A stretch of 64,000 nucleotides of DNA, from the NCBI GenBank assembly GCA_965229885.1, contig CBDDJX010000003.1:1-64000 (forward strand), read 5' to 3'. The stretch's first letter is position 1; every line of letters begins with the position of its first letter. The DNA comes from DATLLJ01 sp965229885. Its GTDB lineage: Bacteria > Acidobacteriota > Vicinamibacteria > Vicinamibacterales > CAVVIG01. Under the pieces are notes generated by a model that searched no databases, had not been told where the DNA came from, and saw nothing but the letters and a program-made list of their open reading frames with translations. Made by a program: the position numbers and the translations under genes. Positions 49,900-59,806 of the stretch are shown here, piece by piece.

Positions 49900-50991
49900 G
49901 GCGTTGGTGCACGACTCCTTCGTGTCGGGCTGGTAGGCAATCGACGATCCGCTGGCCCTTTGACGCCTGCAAGCGCACGATCTCGACATGAAGTCGAGGG
50001 TGTATCCGAAGTACAAGACCAAATATCGCGTCGGGAATTGGCCCAAGTACGAGCGGGCACTCGTCCAGCGAGGGTGACGTGACGCTGTGGCTCTCTACCG
50101 ACGCGATTGACGCGTGGAGGCCTTCGCCGTCCGGTCAACCAGGCGGGCAGAAGAGGTTTTCGAATCACGCGATCGAGACAGCGTTGACGCTCCGGCTCGT
50201 CTTCCGGTTGCCATTGCGCCAAGCGGAGGGCTTCTTGCGGTCGGTCCTATCCTTGATGGACGTCGATCTCGAAGCGCCCGACCACACGACGCTGTCTCGG
50301 CGGAGTCAGCACCTCGAGGTCGAGTTTCCCCGCATCCCAGCCAAGGGGCCCATCGATCTCATCGTCGACAGCACGGGCCTCTCGATTGTGGGCGAGGGTG
50401 AATGGGCCGCCGCGAAACACGGCGGTCGCGGCCAGAGAGGCTGGAAGAAGCTCCATCTCGGCGTCAACCGATTGGGTGTGATTGCTGCCCAAGTGTTGAC
50501 CGATCAGACGGTCGATGACGCAACGACTGGCGTCGACCTGATCGGGGCGGTCGACGACGACATTGCGCGCGTCACGGCGGACGCGGCCTACGACACGATC
50601 GCTTTCTACGATACTGCGGGCGCGCGTGGCGCGACCGTCGTGGTACCGCCGAACAAGACCGCGCGTGTATCTCGACGGCGACCACGGTCGAGCGCTCGGG
50701 ATCGCACCATTGAGGCGGTGAAGTAGATGGGACGGCGCCGGTGGAAGAAGGCGTCGGGCTACCAACGGCAGGCTCGCGTGGAGAACGCCTTCTTCCGGTA
50801 CAAGTCGATCTTCGGGGGTGCTCTTCGAGCTCGCAGTCCAGGAGGGCAAGTAGCCGAGGTACTCGTCGCGTGCAACGTCTTGAATCAGATGACCGACCTG
50901 GGAAGGCCAGACTCGTACCCCATCGGTCGGTGAGGGGCCCCCGGGAGGGGGATTGTTGCGGGCCAACATCTATTATTCATGCACCAACGCC
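49900..50991 (+). mobile_element. IS5-family element, transposase broken (1092 bp)
   Basis: Ends are GGCGTTGGTGCACGA (49900) and TTCATGCACCAACGCC (50991), the same as at 33929-35016. It sits inside an IS6-family remnant. Confidence 0.8.
49988..50933 (+). pseudogene. IS5-family transposase with frameshift and amber codon
   Basis: From ATG 49988, MKSRVYPKYKTKYRVGNWPK runs to VQRG, where one extra G (about 50075) shifts the frame. The main part (VTLWLSTDAIDAWRPS, DLIVDSTGLSIVGEGEW, VTADAAYDTIAFYD) is intact to AVK, then TAG at 50724. GRRRWKKASGYQRQARVENA follows in the same frame. The intact copy has AAG (Lys) where the TAG stands. Confidence 0.8.
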
Positions 50992-51048
50992 CCCGATCAG
51001 CCTGGCCGGCCCGGATGTAATATTTGCGGACGACAGTCCAGAAATCTT

Positions 51049-53133
51049 TCACGTGACTTTGCTCGCCAGTCGATAGAGCCAGGCGCAGATGAACGCGAAT
51101 CCTGCCAGCCCCAGTATGAGGGCGGCTTGGTCGAATCCCTCCGGGGCCAGGCTGAGCACGTCGGTACTCTGCGCTGCCGCGAACGGGATGGCGAGTAGTA
51201 TGCCGACTAGTGCCTCCCCGGTGATGAGCCCAGACGAGAACAACAGCCCCCGGCTTTCCGACGCTCGGACGGCGCCGTCGTACCCGTCGGCCAACTGCGC
51301 ACGCCGCGCCGCGAGGGAGCGCGCGATGGCCCAGGCGATGATGCCACCGATCCCGATCGTCATGTCCAGCTCGAGGGGCAGGTAGATTCCCACCGCGACT
51401 GCCAGGACGGGCGTCCGGAAGCTCGACTTCTTGGACTCGAGAACCTTGTCGAGCACGATAAGGGCGACGGCGATACCGGCCCCGATCCAGATCATCGTCC
51501 AGGGCAGGTTGCGCTGGAAGACTCCCTCGGCGACGGAAGCCATCAGCGTGGCTTGCGGGGCACGGAGCGCCTCGGACGGGTCCATGCCAGCTCGGGGAAA
51601 GACGTCGCCCAACCCGTAGGCCTGGAAGAGCAGGCTGAGCACCGGAGCGATAACCAGCGCGGCGGCCACCACGCCGATCATCTGCATGATCTGCTGCTTG
51701 TAGGGGGTCGCTCCTACGATCTGCCCGGCCTTGAGGTCCTGCATGTTGTCGCCGGCAATCGCGGCGGCACACGCTACGACGCCCCCCACCAGAATGGCGG
51801 TGGCCGCCGCCGCGGTGGCCCGGGCGGTGTCGACCGTGAAGTCGAGCTGCGTACCAAGGACCACGAGTAGCACGAGCGAGACGGTCAAGACCGTCGCAAT
51901 CGTCACCCCGGAGATGGGGTTGTTCGATGAACCGACCAACCCTGCCATGTACCCGGCGACCGAGCTGAAGAGGAAGCCGGCGACGAACGCAAACAGCACA
52001 CCGATCACGATGGTGGTCCAGTAGAGCCCACCGGCGATTCCCAGCGTGTCCTGATCGACGACGATCATGAAGATCACGAACAGCGGGATGACCATGATCG
52101 CAGTCAGCTGGACCACCCTGGTGATGGGCGTGTCCCGATCGGTACGCAGGAGGTTGGACTCGGCTCCAGAGCGCGCCTGTCGCACAACCTGGAGGGAGGA
52201 GCGCACCCCGTCGCGGATGGGGCCCATGAGGGAGATCAGGGCCCAGAGACCACCGGTGGCCATGGCGCCGACGCCCATGTAGCGAATCCGAGCGCTCCAC
52301 ACCGCTTCGGCCAGCGCGTAGCCCGTCGCACCACCCCTAAGGGCGTCGAGCGTTTCCGGCGTCGCGAGGGCGGTGTAGATGGGAATGCCAAAGAGCCACG
52401 AAATCAGCCCGCCGCCGAATACAAGCATGGCGATGTTGAGACCAACGATGTACCCGACCGCCAGCAGGGCCACCGACAGATCGGCCCCGAACCCAAAGAT
52501 TGCCCCGCCCGGGGAGATCGCACCCGTGACCCGGTCAGCAGCCAGTTTGAACCCGGTCTGGCAGAGCTTGAAGAATGCACCGGCCAGGCCCGCGACCGCG
52601 ATCAGGTGGACGCCTTCACCGCCTTCCGTTCCGGCCTTGAGCACCTCTCCGGTGGCCACGCCTTCCGGGAACTTGAGATCGGCTTCGATAATGAGCGCTC
52701 GGCGGAGCGGAATTGTGAAGAGCACACCGAGGATGCCGCCGCACAGCGAGATGCCCATCGTGGGCAGGAACTCGAAGTCGGCCCAGTAGCCGAGCATGAT
52801 CAACGCGGGGAGCGTGAAGATGACTCCCGCCGCCAGCGACTCGCCCGCAGACGCGGCCGTCTGCACGATGTTGTTCTCGAGGATGTTGTGTTCCCGGAAC
52901 ATGCGCAGGAGGGCCATGGACATGACTGCGGCCGGAATCGACGCCGACACGGTCATCCCCACCTTCAGGCCCAGGTATGCGTTCGCACCCGCAAGGACCG
53001 CCGAGAGGACGACCCCGAGCACGACCGCTTTGACGGTGATTTCTGGGAGCGAGGTGGACGAAGGGATGTAGGGCTGGACCTCGCCGGCCGGGTCTCCGGA
53101 CGCGTCCGCGTCGGTACCGCTGGAAGTGCGCAT
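51049..53133 (-). CDS. OPT-family oligopeptide transporter
   Basis: A 694-residue membrane protein. After a 30-residue acidic tail come about 14-16 helices with OPT-family text: TVKAVVLGVVLSAVLAGANA, YLGLKVGMTVSASIPAAVMS, LKFPEGVATGEVLKAG, NNPISGVTIATVLTV and GIYLPLELDMTIGIGGIIAW. The family imports peptides or metal-chelate complexes using the proton gradient. Its length matches the prokaryotic branch. A single gene between an IS5 and an IS6 copy. Start ATG 53133. Confidence 0.92.
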   Translation of the reverse strand: MRTSSGTDADASGDPAGEVQPYIPSSTSLPEITVKAVVLGVVLSAVLAGANAYLGLKVGMTVSASIPAAVMSMALLRMFREHNILENNIVQTAASAGESLAAGVIFTLPALIMLGYWADFEFLPTMGISLCGGILGVLFTIPLRRALIIEADLKFPEGVATGEVLKAGTEGGEGVHLIAVAGLAGAFFKLCQTGFKLAADRVTGAISPGGAIFGFGADLSVALLAVGYIVGLNIAMLVFGGGLISWLFGIPIYTALATPETLDALRGGATGYALAEAVWSARIRYMGVGAMATGGLWALISLMGPIRDGVRSSLQVVRQARSGAESNLLRTDRDTPITRVVQLTAIMVIPLFVIFMIVVDQDTLGIAGGLYWTTIVIGVLFAFVAGFLFSSVAGYMAGLVGSSNNPISGVTIATVLTVSLVLLVVLGTQLDFTVDTARATAAAATAILVGGVVACAAAIAGDNMQDLKAGQIVGATPYKQQIMQMIGVVAAALVIAPVLSLLFQAYGLGDVFPRAGMDPSEALRAPQATLMASVAEGVFQRNLPWTMIWIGAGIAVALIVLDKVLESKKSSFRTPVLAVAVGIYLPLELDMTIGIGGIIAWAIARSLAARRAQLADGYDGAVRASESRGLLFSSGLITGEALVGILLAIPFAAAQSTDVLSLAPEGFDQAALILGLAGFAFICAWLYRLASKVT

Positions 53134-53181
53134 TCACGAAGGTCCCTCACCGTCCTGACCGTTGTCAAGGAGCAGGACGCG

Positions 53182-53993
53182 GGGTATTGTCAAGTTGATG
53201 AGGTGCCTGGCAGAGTATGACGATGACGAGCCAGGTTTCCAGCTATCACGGCTATCGATTCCCGCCCGAGATCATCAGTCACGCCGTCTGGCTCTACTAT
53301 CGCTTTTGTCTCAGCTTCCGCGATGCGGAAGATCTCCTGGCGCAGCGAGGCATCACCGTGTTCTACAAAACGATTCGGTACTGGTGTTGGACCTTCGGTC
53401 CCGCATATGCGCGCACGCTGCGGCGACGTCGTGGACGCATGGGGTACACGTGGCACCTGGATGAATTGTTCGTGAACATCCAAGGCGAGCGCCAGTATCT
53501 GTGGCGGGCGGTCGACGAGGACGGCGAGTGATCAACATCCTCGTGCAGGCCAAGCCAAGCGCGATCGGCGTGCCGCGGCGCGTTTTTTCCGGAAGTTGTT
53601 GAAGGGGCAGGGATGTGTACCTCGCCAGCTGATCACGGACACGCTGCGTAGCTACGGGGCGGCCCGCCGGACCGTGATGCCGTCCGTGGTCCACGCCACG
53701 GACCAGGACGCGAATAATCGAGCCGAAGTCTCCCACCAACCGACCCGTCAGCGCGAGCGCCAAATGCGGCGCTTCAAGTCGGCTGCCCATGTGCAACGCT
53801 TCGTGTCGGTGCACGGCCTCGTGCAGAATCTCTTCCGGGTGGGCCGACACCTGCTGCGGTCGGCTCACCACCGTTTGCTCCGAACGCGGGCGTTCGTCGA
53901 ATGGGATGCGGTGACGTGCGCCTGCTGAACGAGAGCGGGTCCTCGGCCTCGAAGGGGAGAAACGCGCCGTCCTGATCAACTTGACAGTGCCCA
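53182..53993 (+). mobile_element. IS6-family element, frameshifted (812 bp)
   Basis: Left end GGGTATTGTCAAGTTGA, right end TCAACTTGACAGTGCCC. It is a diverged copy of the element at 43690. Its right end cuts into the start of the next gene. Confidence 0.78.
53223..53928 (+). pseudogene. IS6-family transposase with two indels
   Basis: Reads MTSQVSSYHGYRFPPEIISH to GYTWHLDELFVNIQGERQYL and VDEDGE-stop (53529). Around 53527 and 53565 bases are lost or gained. The last third is clean: RQLITDTLRSYGAARRTVMP, NNRAEVSHQPTRQRER, WDAVTCAC. Confidence 0.8.
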
Positions 53994-53994
53994 G

Positions 53995-54363
53995 AATCGA
54001 ACGAGTTACCGCATTCTCCGTGCGACGGTCCTGGCCGGACTCGCCGCTCTTACCCTGTCGACGCACGTCTTTGTCGCAGCTGATCTCGTAAGGGCGAAGG
54101 TGCTGCAGGTGCCAACCACCGCGACCGCCGGGCTAGTACGAGCGACCGCCGCTGGTTTCCCTCAAGTGAATGCGTTGCAGCCGCCATTCGCGCTCATCGC
54201 TCGAACCAATAACCCCTCTGCAGAAGCCGGTCGATTCTCGATTACGGTCGATGGGTGCCAGTCTGCGAGCGCGCCCCCAGGCCTCGCGGCGCATAATATT
54301 CTCCAGTGGAAGGACTGCCAGTCCCTTGCGGATCTTCCCCCCGTTCGTCCTCCGGTGCGGTAG
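53995..54363 (+). CDS. Secreted hypothetical protein, start removed by IS6-family insertion
   Basis: The frame enters directly from the IS end and reads a signal-peptide-like helix (RATVLAGLAALTLSTHVFVA), then a mature part of about 90 residues with two Cys (SITVDGCQSASAPPGLAAHN, QWKDCQSLADLPPVRPPV). No ATG remains upstream of the helix, so the first few codons are gone; GTG 54100 would lose the signal peptide. Probably no longer expressed. Confidence 0.45.
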   Translation, partial: NRTSYRILRATVLAGLAALTLSTHVFVAADLVRAKVLQVPTTATAGLVRATAAGFPQVNALQPPFALIARTNNPSAEAGRFSITVDGCQSASAPPGLAAHNILQWKDCQSLADLPPVRPPVR

Positions 54364-54405
54364 GCACGGAAGGTCTCCCCGCGGCCATGACCGCTTGTCG
54401 CGATG

Positions 54406-55779
54406 TCAGGACGGCCGCTGCCGGCGCGTGAACCAGACGTACAGCGGCACACCAGCCGCCATCACGCCCAGGCCCGCCCCGGCCGGACCGGGATCGCTGT
54501 AGACGGCGTTCACGACGATGGCCAGGCTAGCAACGATGAAGATGGCCGGAGCCACAGGATAGCCCACGGCGCGAAACGGCCGGGGCGCCGACGGCTCACG
54601 AAACCGCAGCACGAAGAGCGCTGCCACGGCGACGCCAGAAAAGAGCACCACGACGAAGCCCGTATAGCGGGTCAGCGCGTCCGCGCCGCCGGACAGCACC
54701 AGCACACCACTCCAGATCGCCTGCGCGACAATCGCCGCCGCCGGCGTCCGATAGCGCGGATGCACGCGGGCGGCCGCGGGGAAGAACAAGCCGTCGCGCG
54801 CCATCGCGTAGTACACGCGCGGCCCCGCAAACGTCATCGCGCTGATCGTCGCCGCCAGGCTGATGATTGACACGATGCCCATGATGTTCCCGGCGCGGGC
54901 TCCAAGCAGCCGATCGGCAATCACGTCGAGCACGCTTCCCTGCACGCGCGCGAGCGCACCGACCGGCAACACATATAGATAGAGCACGTTGAGCGACAGA
55001 TAGATGGCGACCACCGTCGCCGTGCCGAACAGAAACGCGCGCGGCACGTTTCGGCCCGGGTCGCGAAGCTCCTCCGCAATGTAGCCGGCGGCGTTCCAGC
55101 CGGAATAGGTGAACATCACGGGAATGAGCGCCAGCAGCCACGACGTTGGCGCCACCGGCCCGGCCGAGACGCGGAGGTTGGCCATCGAGCCGCTGCCGAT
55201 CGAAAAGCCCAGCGCGATAAACATCAGCAGCGCCGACACCTTGAGCGCGGCCAGCACATTGCCCACGATGCGACCGGGGCCGACGCCGCGCACGTGGATC
55301 CACGAGAGCAGCACAATCGCTGACAGCGCGACGAGGGTCTGCCGTGAGACCGTCAGCGGGATTAGAGGAAGCGGCACGACAAAGAAGGGCGTGCTGTCAG
55401 CCGCGGCCGGAACGAACCGGCCGAGGTAGAACGTGAGCACGATCGCGCTCGCCGCGATGGCGCCGGTAAAGCCGGCAATAAACGACGTCCAGCCTGTCAG
55501 AAACGCTGCGAGCCGCCCAAATGCTGCGTTCAGGTAGACATACTCACCGCCGGCCCGCGGCCGCAGCGCCGCGAGCTCGGCGTACGCCATCGCTCCCGCA
55601 AACGCGAGCCCGCCCCCCGCGAGCCAGGCGGCAAGAAACCACCACGGATGGGGGACGGCGGCGGCGACCTGCGGCGGCGTAAACAGAATGCCGCCGCCGA
55701 TCACGTTAGCCACGATGATCGCGGCCGCGTCGACCGGCCCGAGGCGGCGTTCGAGCGACGAGGTCAATGGAGAGGTCAC
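54406..55779 (-). CDS. APC-superfamily amino-acid permease
   Basis: A 457-residue transporter with 12 helices. The first broken helix AAAIIVANVIGGGILFTPPQ has the GxG(I/L) substrate motif of the LAT/APC family. Also visible are AMAYAELAALRPRAGGEYVY and MFTYSGWNAAGYIAEELRDP. It exchanges or imports neutral or cationic amino acids across the inner membrane. Its start overlaps the stop of the SIMPL-domain gene by 4 bp, so the two form an operon. Confidence 0.9.
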   Translation of the reverse strand: MTSPLTSSLERRLGPVDAAAIIVANVIGGGILFTPPQVAAAVPHPWWFLAAWLAGGGLAFAGAMAYAELAALRPRAGGEYVYLNAAFGRLAAFLTGWTSFIAGFTGAIAASAIVLTFYLGRFVPAAADSTPFFVVPLPLIPLTVSRQTLVALSAIVLLSWIHVRGVGPGRIVGNVLAALKVSALLMFIALGFSIGSGSMANLRVSAGPVAPTSWLLALIPVMFTYSGWNAAGYIAEELRDPGRNVPRAFLFGTATVVAIYLSLNVLYLYVLPVGALARVQGSVLDVIADRLLGARAGNIMGIVSIISLAATISAMTFAGPRVYYAMARDGLFFPAAARVHPRYRTPAAAIVAQAIWSGVLVLSGGADALTRYTGFVVVLFSGVAVAALFVLRFREPSAPRPFRAVGYPVAPAIFIVASLAIVVNAVYSDPGPAGAGLGVMAAGVPLYVWFTRRQRPS

Positions 55780-56480
55780 TTCATGGTGGACGTGAGCGTC
55801 ACCTGGGCCCGGATTTCCATCTGCCCGGCTGCGATCGGCGGCGCGTCGGATGCGGCCTGCTCGCGCAGTAGGGCCATGCGGGGCATCGGGACGGGCGCAC
55901 CGCTCGACTGAGCGTCGATACGCAGTACTCGATCAATCGAGCGCCCCGCCCCGGCGGCCGCGGCGTCAGCGCGGGCGCGTGCCTCCTCAACAGCGAGTCG
56001 AAGCGCGTCGCGCTCCAGCTTCGCCCGATCCTTCAGATCGAACCGCACGCCGCCGACCGATGTCGCGCCAGAGCCCACCGCCATCTCGAGCAGCTCGCCA
56101 ACGCGGTCGATCGTATCCACGCGCACGTCGATCGTATTGCGCGCGACATAGCCGCGCGACACGCGCTGGTTGACCACGTAGTCCCACTCCTGCTGCAGGT
56201 CGTAGCCGATCGTGCGAATGGCACCGGCCGGAATCCCGGCGGCGCGGAGCTTGTCGATGACGGGTGTCATCGCCTCCGCGTTGCGGCGCTGCGCGTCGCG
56301 CGGATTCCCGGCGCGCGATTCGGCCGTGATGGTGATCCAGGCGCGGTCCGGCACGGCCTGCACTAGGCCTTCACCCGACGTGACGACGACGGACGGCTCG
56401 GGAGGAGTCGTCTGCTGCGCGCTCGTAGCGGCAGGCGCGAGCAGCAGAAATATCAGAGGCAGCGTATTCACACGAATCAC
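55776..56480 (-). CDS. SIMPL-domain (DUF541) periplasmic protein
   Basis: A 234-residue protein with a signal peptide (LPLIFLLLAPAATSAQQ, about 1-22) and the SIMPL domain: PSVVVTSGEGLVQAVPDRAW, RRNAEAMTPVIDKLRAAG and YVARNTIDVRVDTIDRVGEL. Family members form ring-like oligomers in the periplasm and protect against oxidative or envelope stress. GAGGGAGGGA upstream of the ATG is the ribosome site. First gene of an operon with the permease. Confidence 0.88.
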   Translation of the reverse strand: MIRVNTLPLIFLLLAPAATSAQQTTPPEPSVVVTSGEGLVQAVPDRAWITITAESRAGNPRDAQRRNAEAMTPVIDKLRAAGIPAGAIRTIGYDLQQEWDYVVNQRVSRGYVARNTIDVRVDTIDRVGELLEMAVGSGATSVGGVRFDLKDRAKLERDALRLAVEEARARADAAAAGAGRSIDRVLRIDAQSSGAPVPMPRMALLREQAASDAPPIAAGQMEIRAQVTLTSTMK

Positions 56481-56569
56481 GTGGCGATCCCTCCCTCAGG
56501 GCTGACCGGTTACCACTGTAACCGAAGCGGATGGCAGGACTGAAGTCCTGCGCCACTTTGAGCGGTCAT

Positions 56570-57157
56570 GAAGCCGTTTGGAGGGTGGTGCGCAGGCGGC
56601 CGAGCGTGAACTCGAGCGATTCCCGCGGAATGCTGGTGACGGAGGGGTCGACGAGCCATCGCTGTCCAGGCCAGCTGGCGCTTCTCTTTCGTCGGTCGTG
56701 CCGGGGTCCTGCACTTCGGCAATGCGTGTGCTATAGCTGCGGATGTGCACGCGCGAGGCGGTGACGCGCTCGTATCGAACGTCGTACTCGGTGTTGAGCA
56801 CCACGCCGATGACCTTGTTCATGAAAAGCTGCAGGTAGACCCTGAAGGTCTCCCCCGCTCGACTGAATCGATCTCGCGGCCTCGATCTCGCGTGACAAGC
56901 CGGCTGACCACAGTCTCGCCGCGTTTCACAAGCGCGTACGCCTCGCGTCGCTCGGCTTCAGGCGGCCGATCAATCCGGAGGAACGGGACCTTGCCGTGAA
57001 GCTCGCCGTCCATTCGCGATTCGGTCACCCGCACGTATCGGTTAAAGGCCTCGAGCGTGTCGGGGCGCAGCTCGGCGGCCTCGACGTCGATTCTCGCAGG
57101 GCCGGCCGCGCCGGTGACGAGCAAGGCGACAGCCATCAGGCAGACTGCTCCCTGCAA
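56570..57157 (-). pseudogene. Secreted acidobacterial hypothetical protein, decayed
   Basis: An N-terminal frame (MAVALLVTGAAGPARIDVEA, RPDTLEAFNRYVRVTESRMD, GELHGKVPFLRID) runs to about 56850. After a one-base shift it continues ETFRVYLQLFMNKVIGVVLN and RVTASRVHIRSYSTRIAEV. After a gap that seems to have lost about 50 codons, the end is readable in a third frame as RWLVDPSVTSIPRESLEFTL and GRLRTTLQTAS-stop. Function unknown. The 5' end is joined to a truncated gtrA. Confidence 0.6.
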
Positions 57158-57405
57158 GCGAGATAGCGCGATTGGCGATGTGAAACCGGACGAAGCGGCG
57201 AAGGGCTTCCTGGTCGCCGGCCGGCCGATCCGACCAGGTCCACCATTCGTGGCCGAAGAAGTTCAGCAGGATGGCGAACTCGGTCCCCACGGTGGCGGCT
57301 GCGAGGTAGTGAACGCCGAGGCGACTGGTCAGCAGCCAAAGCGTCCCGAGTTGCAGCACGAACCCGATCGCGCCGACGGCGCTGAATGCCGCGAACCGGA
57401 CCTTC
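57155..57405 (-). pseudogene. GtrA-family membrane protein, C terminus deleted
   Basis: From about 57405 the protein reads MKVRFAAFSAVGAIGFVLQL, HYLAAATVGTEFAILLNFFG, HEWWTWSDRPAGDQEALRRF and VRFHIANRAISL, the first 2-3 helices of GtrA proteins (flippases for lipid-linked sugars). It then runs into the next gene's signal peptide, so a deletion has fused the two. Confidence 0.6.
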
Positions 57406-57406
57406 A

Positions 57407-57714
57407 TGGCAGCGGCTTCGCGCGGTAAAGGATCCGAACGTTTCGCGCCACCGAGACGAGGAGCGTGACGAAGATGCCGACGGTCGCGACCGCGCCGCCC
57501 ACATCGAACAATCGATATAGGGCTCCCCGAGGACCTTGACCTTCGGATCGGAGAGGAGGGCCAGCGTGCCGGCCGCAAGGACGAGTCGAAGCTCTGTCGG
57601 ACCGATGCCCCAGAACGACAGCCTGGACACGGTCAGGCAGTACGTCGCGAGATAGACCTCGATCGACAGCATGAAGTACGCGATGAGAAGCGCCATCGCG
57701 ACGAACGGCGTCAT
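57407..57714 (-). pseudogene. CDP-alcohol phosphatidyltransferase, C-terminal relic with frameshift
   Basis: FVAMALLIAYFMLSIEVYLA, LSFWGIGPTELRLVLAAGTL and ALLSDPKVKVLGEP is followed, after a one-base shift near 57530, by YRLFDVGGAVATVGIFVTLL and ARNVRILYRAKPLP. This matches the last membrane helices of a CDP-alcohol phosphotransferase. The catalytic N-terminal half (DGxxAR...) is missing. It directly adjoins the end of the PA2778-type gene. Confidence 0.55.
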
Positions 57715-59309
57715 GGCGAGGTTGCTGTTGCCGACGGACCCGCGCGTCCTTCGCCGGCGCCAGGCCAGACGGTAAGCGGAGCGTGGTCGCTCGCGCTTTC
57801 AACACCGGCATCGGCAAGGTAGACCCAGCTTTCCGTCGATCGTGACGATCGAAACGCGGCGCGCACGACAGCTTTGTGAAATGCGGGACCTTCCGGCGCC
57901 GGCATCCAGGCCGTGGCCGTTCCCGCAAGCGACCAGCGGTCGTCAAGCCAGCGGCGCTCGAGCGACCCGCCAACGAAAATCGTCCGTCCTTCGTAGGCGG
58001 CGCCGCTCCACGAATCAATTCCGGCGCTGGCCGAGTAGCGAACGTTCGCGGTAAGCCAGTCGCTGACTGTCAGCGCACCATGCTCCCACGACTCGTCGAG
58101 CAATGAATCGATCGTGTCGTTGGCACCGCCGCGGTACGTTTGCGACTCCCAACTCGCATCCACCCGCCATATGCCGGGCAGGCGCCCACGGCGCGGCGAG
58201 GCAAACCCGACGGCGACCCGTGGCCGGCCATTCCACCACCGCCAGCTCCCCGACCACACCTCTCCCTGTCCGGTGGAGCCCGGAATCGCCATGCGCGCCT
58301 CGCGATCAATCCCAGCCTGAAGTCCGGCGGCGGTCCACGCGACGGCGCCCCTCGGCGGCCCGTCGCGCTCGACGACGACCGCCCTGACGGTGACGAAGCC
58401 GTCGAGCTCGGGCCGAAGCGTCAGCCGGACGGCGGCGCCATTGGGGAGATCCCGAAGGCGGCGTTCCGCCAGACGAAACGCGCTCTCGGTCAGCAGCATG
58501 TTCGGCCGCAGTCCCATCAAGGCGGCAATCGTCTGAAAGCGCGCATGCACGAGCCCGTCGATCGCCACCAGATTGATGCGCGGCTTCCCGATGCGATTCC
58601 ATGCTCGCAGCGCTCCGCCAACATCGTCCTGCATGAAACGGCTCGCGGCGAGCACCTCCCAGGCGTATCGGTCGGTGGCGTCGCTGGCGGCCGCACGCCC
58701 GGCAAGATCGGCTGCCTCGCGCCAGCGCCGCTCCGCAAAGCGCTGACCCGCCAGCTCGCTGAGCGGTCCGGAGACCTCCAGCGTTGTCGCCGGCGCCACA
58801 TCGCTCGTCGCGCGGCTTTCGGCCGGAAGAATCACCATCGACCAGAAATCGGTCGGCCGCCACATTCGCATCAAGTCCGCGAACAGCAGGCGCCGGGACG
58901 GACCCCATGCCGGGTTGTGGACGATGATCGCGCCCGGCTGGATCCCGGTCACGACGAGATAGTGACTGAGAGGCCCGCGGTCGGCAACGAGGATCACGAA
59001 CGGATGCCTGCTCCGAATCTGCTGGCTCAATTGATCGATCGATCCCGGAGCCACGACCGCCCGCCATCCTCGTGCTTCAACGGCCTTCACCAGGACATCG
59101 TTGGCGATCCCGCCCGCGTGCTTGTTCACGAGCGGGGTGAACTGTTTGATGTCCGCGTGCACGTCCCCCCAGTAACGGAAAACCATCGCGGACGCCGCGC
59201 CGCCACAGAGCGCGTCGGTTTGCGGCAGGTAGGGGACCGCCAGCGACAACGACCCCAGGGACGCCAGGGACAACAGCGACGACAGGGCGACGGCCAGCGA
59301 AGTCAGCAT
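57711..59309 (-). CDS. PA2778-family cysteine peptidase (C39-like), C terminus probably altered
   Basis: A 532-residue secreted or periplasmic protein. After a signal peptide (about 1-22) the C39-like domain has the catalytic C35 in VPYLPQTDALCGGAASAMVF, H116 in GPLSHYLVVTGI and N132 in IIVHNPAWGPS. A short TPR-like part (ERRWREAADLAGRAAASDAT) follows, then a long beta-rich C-terminal region with barrel-like repeats. The last residues (SATATSP) come from DNA of the deleted next gene, so the natural end may be lost. Paired with the PA2779-like gene 5 bp upstream. Confidence 0.75.
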   Translation of the reverse strand: MLTSLAVALSSLLSLASLGSLSLAVPYLPQTDALCGGAASAMVFRYWGDVHADIKQFTPLVNKHAGGIANDVLVKAVEARGWRAVVAPGSIDQLSQQIRSRHPFVILVADRGPLSHYLVVTGIQPGAIIVHNPAWGPSRRLLFADLMRMWRPTDFWSMVILPAESRATSDVAPATTLEVSGPLSELAGQRFAERRWREAADLAGRAAASDATDRYAWEVLAASRFMQDDVGGALRAWNRIGKPRINLVAIDGLVHARFQTIAALMGLRPNMLLTESAFRLAERRLRDLPNGAAVRLTLRPELDGFVTVRAVVVERDGPPRGAVAWTAAGLQAGIDREARMAIPGSTGQGEVWSGSWRWWNGRPRVAVGFASPRRGRLPGIWRVDASWESQTYRGGANDTIDSLLDESWEHGALTVSDWLTANVRYSASAGIDSWSGAAYEGRTIFVGGSLERRWLDDRWSLAGTATAWMPAPEGPAFHKAVVRAAFRSSRSTESWVYLADAGVESASDHAPLTVWPGAGEGRAGPSATATSP

Positions 59310-59314
59310 TGGCG

Positions 59315-59710
59315 CTACCTGAGGGCGACGATGAGGAGAATGAGGACGAGCAGGCCGATGATGATCGCAGTGGTTGACAGGGTGATCGTTGATGCGCCGC
59401 CGACCAGTTGCTGATTCACTTGTCGCGCGGCGGACGCCGCACGATCGAGATCGCCCCAGGCGAGCGTGTCCACCCCCGCCGCAGCGCGGCTGACATCGAG
59501 GCCCAGACGGTCCGCCATGTCGCGGACTTCAGGTCTGGCGAGCGCCCTGCGAACCTCGGCGCGCTGGGCGTCCTGTTGATCGACGTGCTGCGCGAGGGTG
59601 GCCGCAAGCGCTGCCGGGTCGGCCGCATGGCGCCCATCGGCGAACACTGGCGAGGGCACGGCCATCACCATCGCAGTCACACATGTGATGAGTCTTCGCA
59701 CGGTATGCAT
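59315..59710 (-). CDS. PA2779-family small secreted/membrane protein
   Basis: A 131-residue protein: signal peptide (ITCVTAMVMAVPSPVFADG), a helical region (LAQHVDQQDAQRAEVRRALA, MADRLGLDVSRAAAGVDTL), and a C-terminal membrane helix (IIIGLLVLILLIVAL). This composition and the position directly before a PA2778-type peptidase fit the PA2779 family. Gene order matches the Pseudomonas pair as I remember it. AGGAGG precedes the ATG. Confidence 0.75.
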   Translation of the reverse strand: MHTVRRLITCVTAMVMAVPSPVFADGRHAADPAALAATLAQHVDQQDAQRAEVRRALARPEVRDMADRLGLDVSRAAAGVDTLAWGDLDRAASAARQVNQQLVGGASTITLSTTAIIIGLLVLILLIVALR

Positions 59711-59806
59711 CCAAAATCCTCCTTTTGAGGGACAAACCTCTTATCCCTCTTATCGGAAGCAATGGGGATACCGGTGAGGGCAGGGTAAGCTCATCGGTGC
59801 GTTTTT

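Noticed and set aside
687..50933. Reassignment of the amber codon to an amino acid
   Set aside because: Three genes have in-frame TAG, but TAG is a normal terminator of intact genes here (for example nuoC, directly followed by nuoD), and the residues replaced differ (Trp in the glycosyltransferase, Lys in the IS5 copy).
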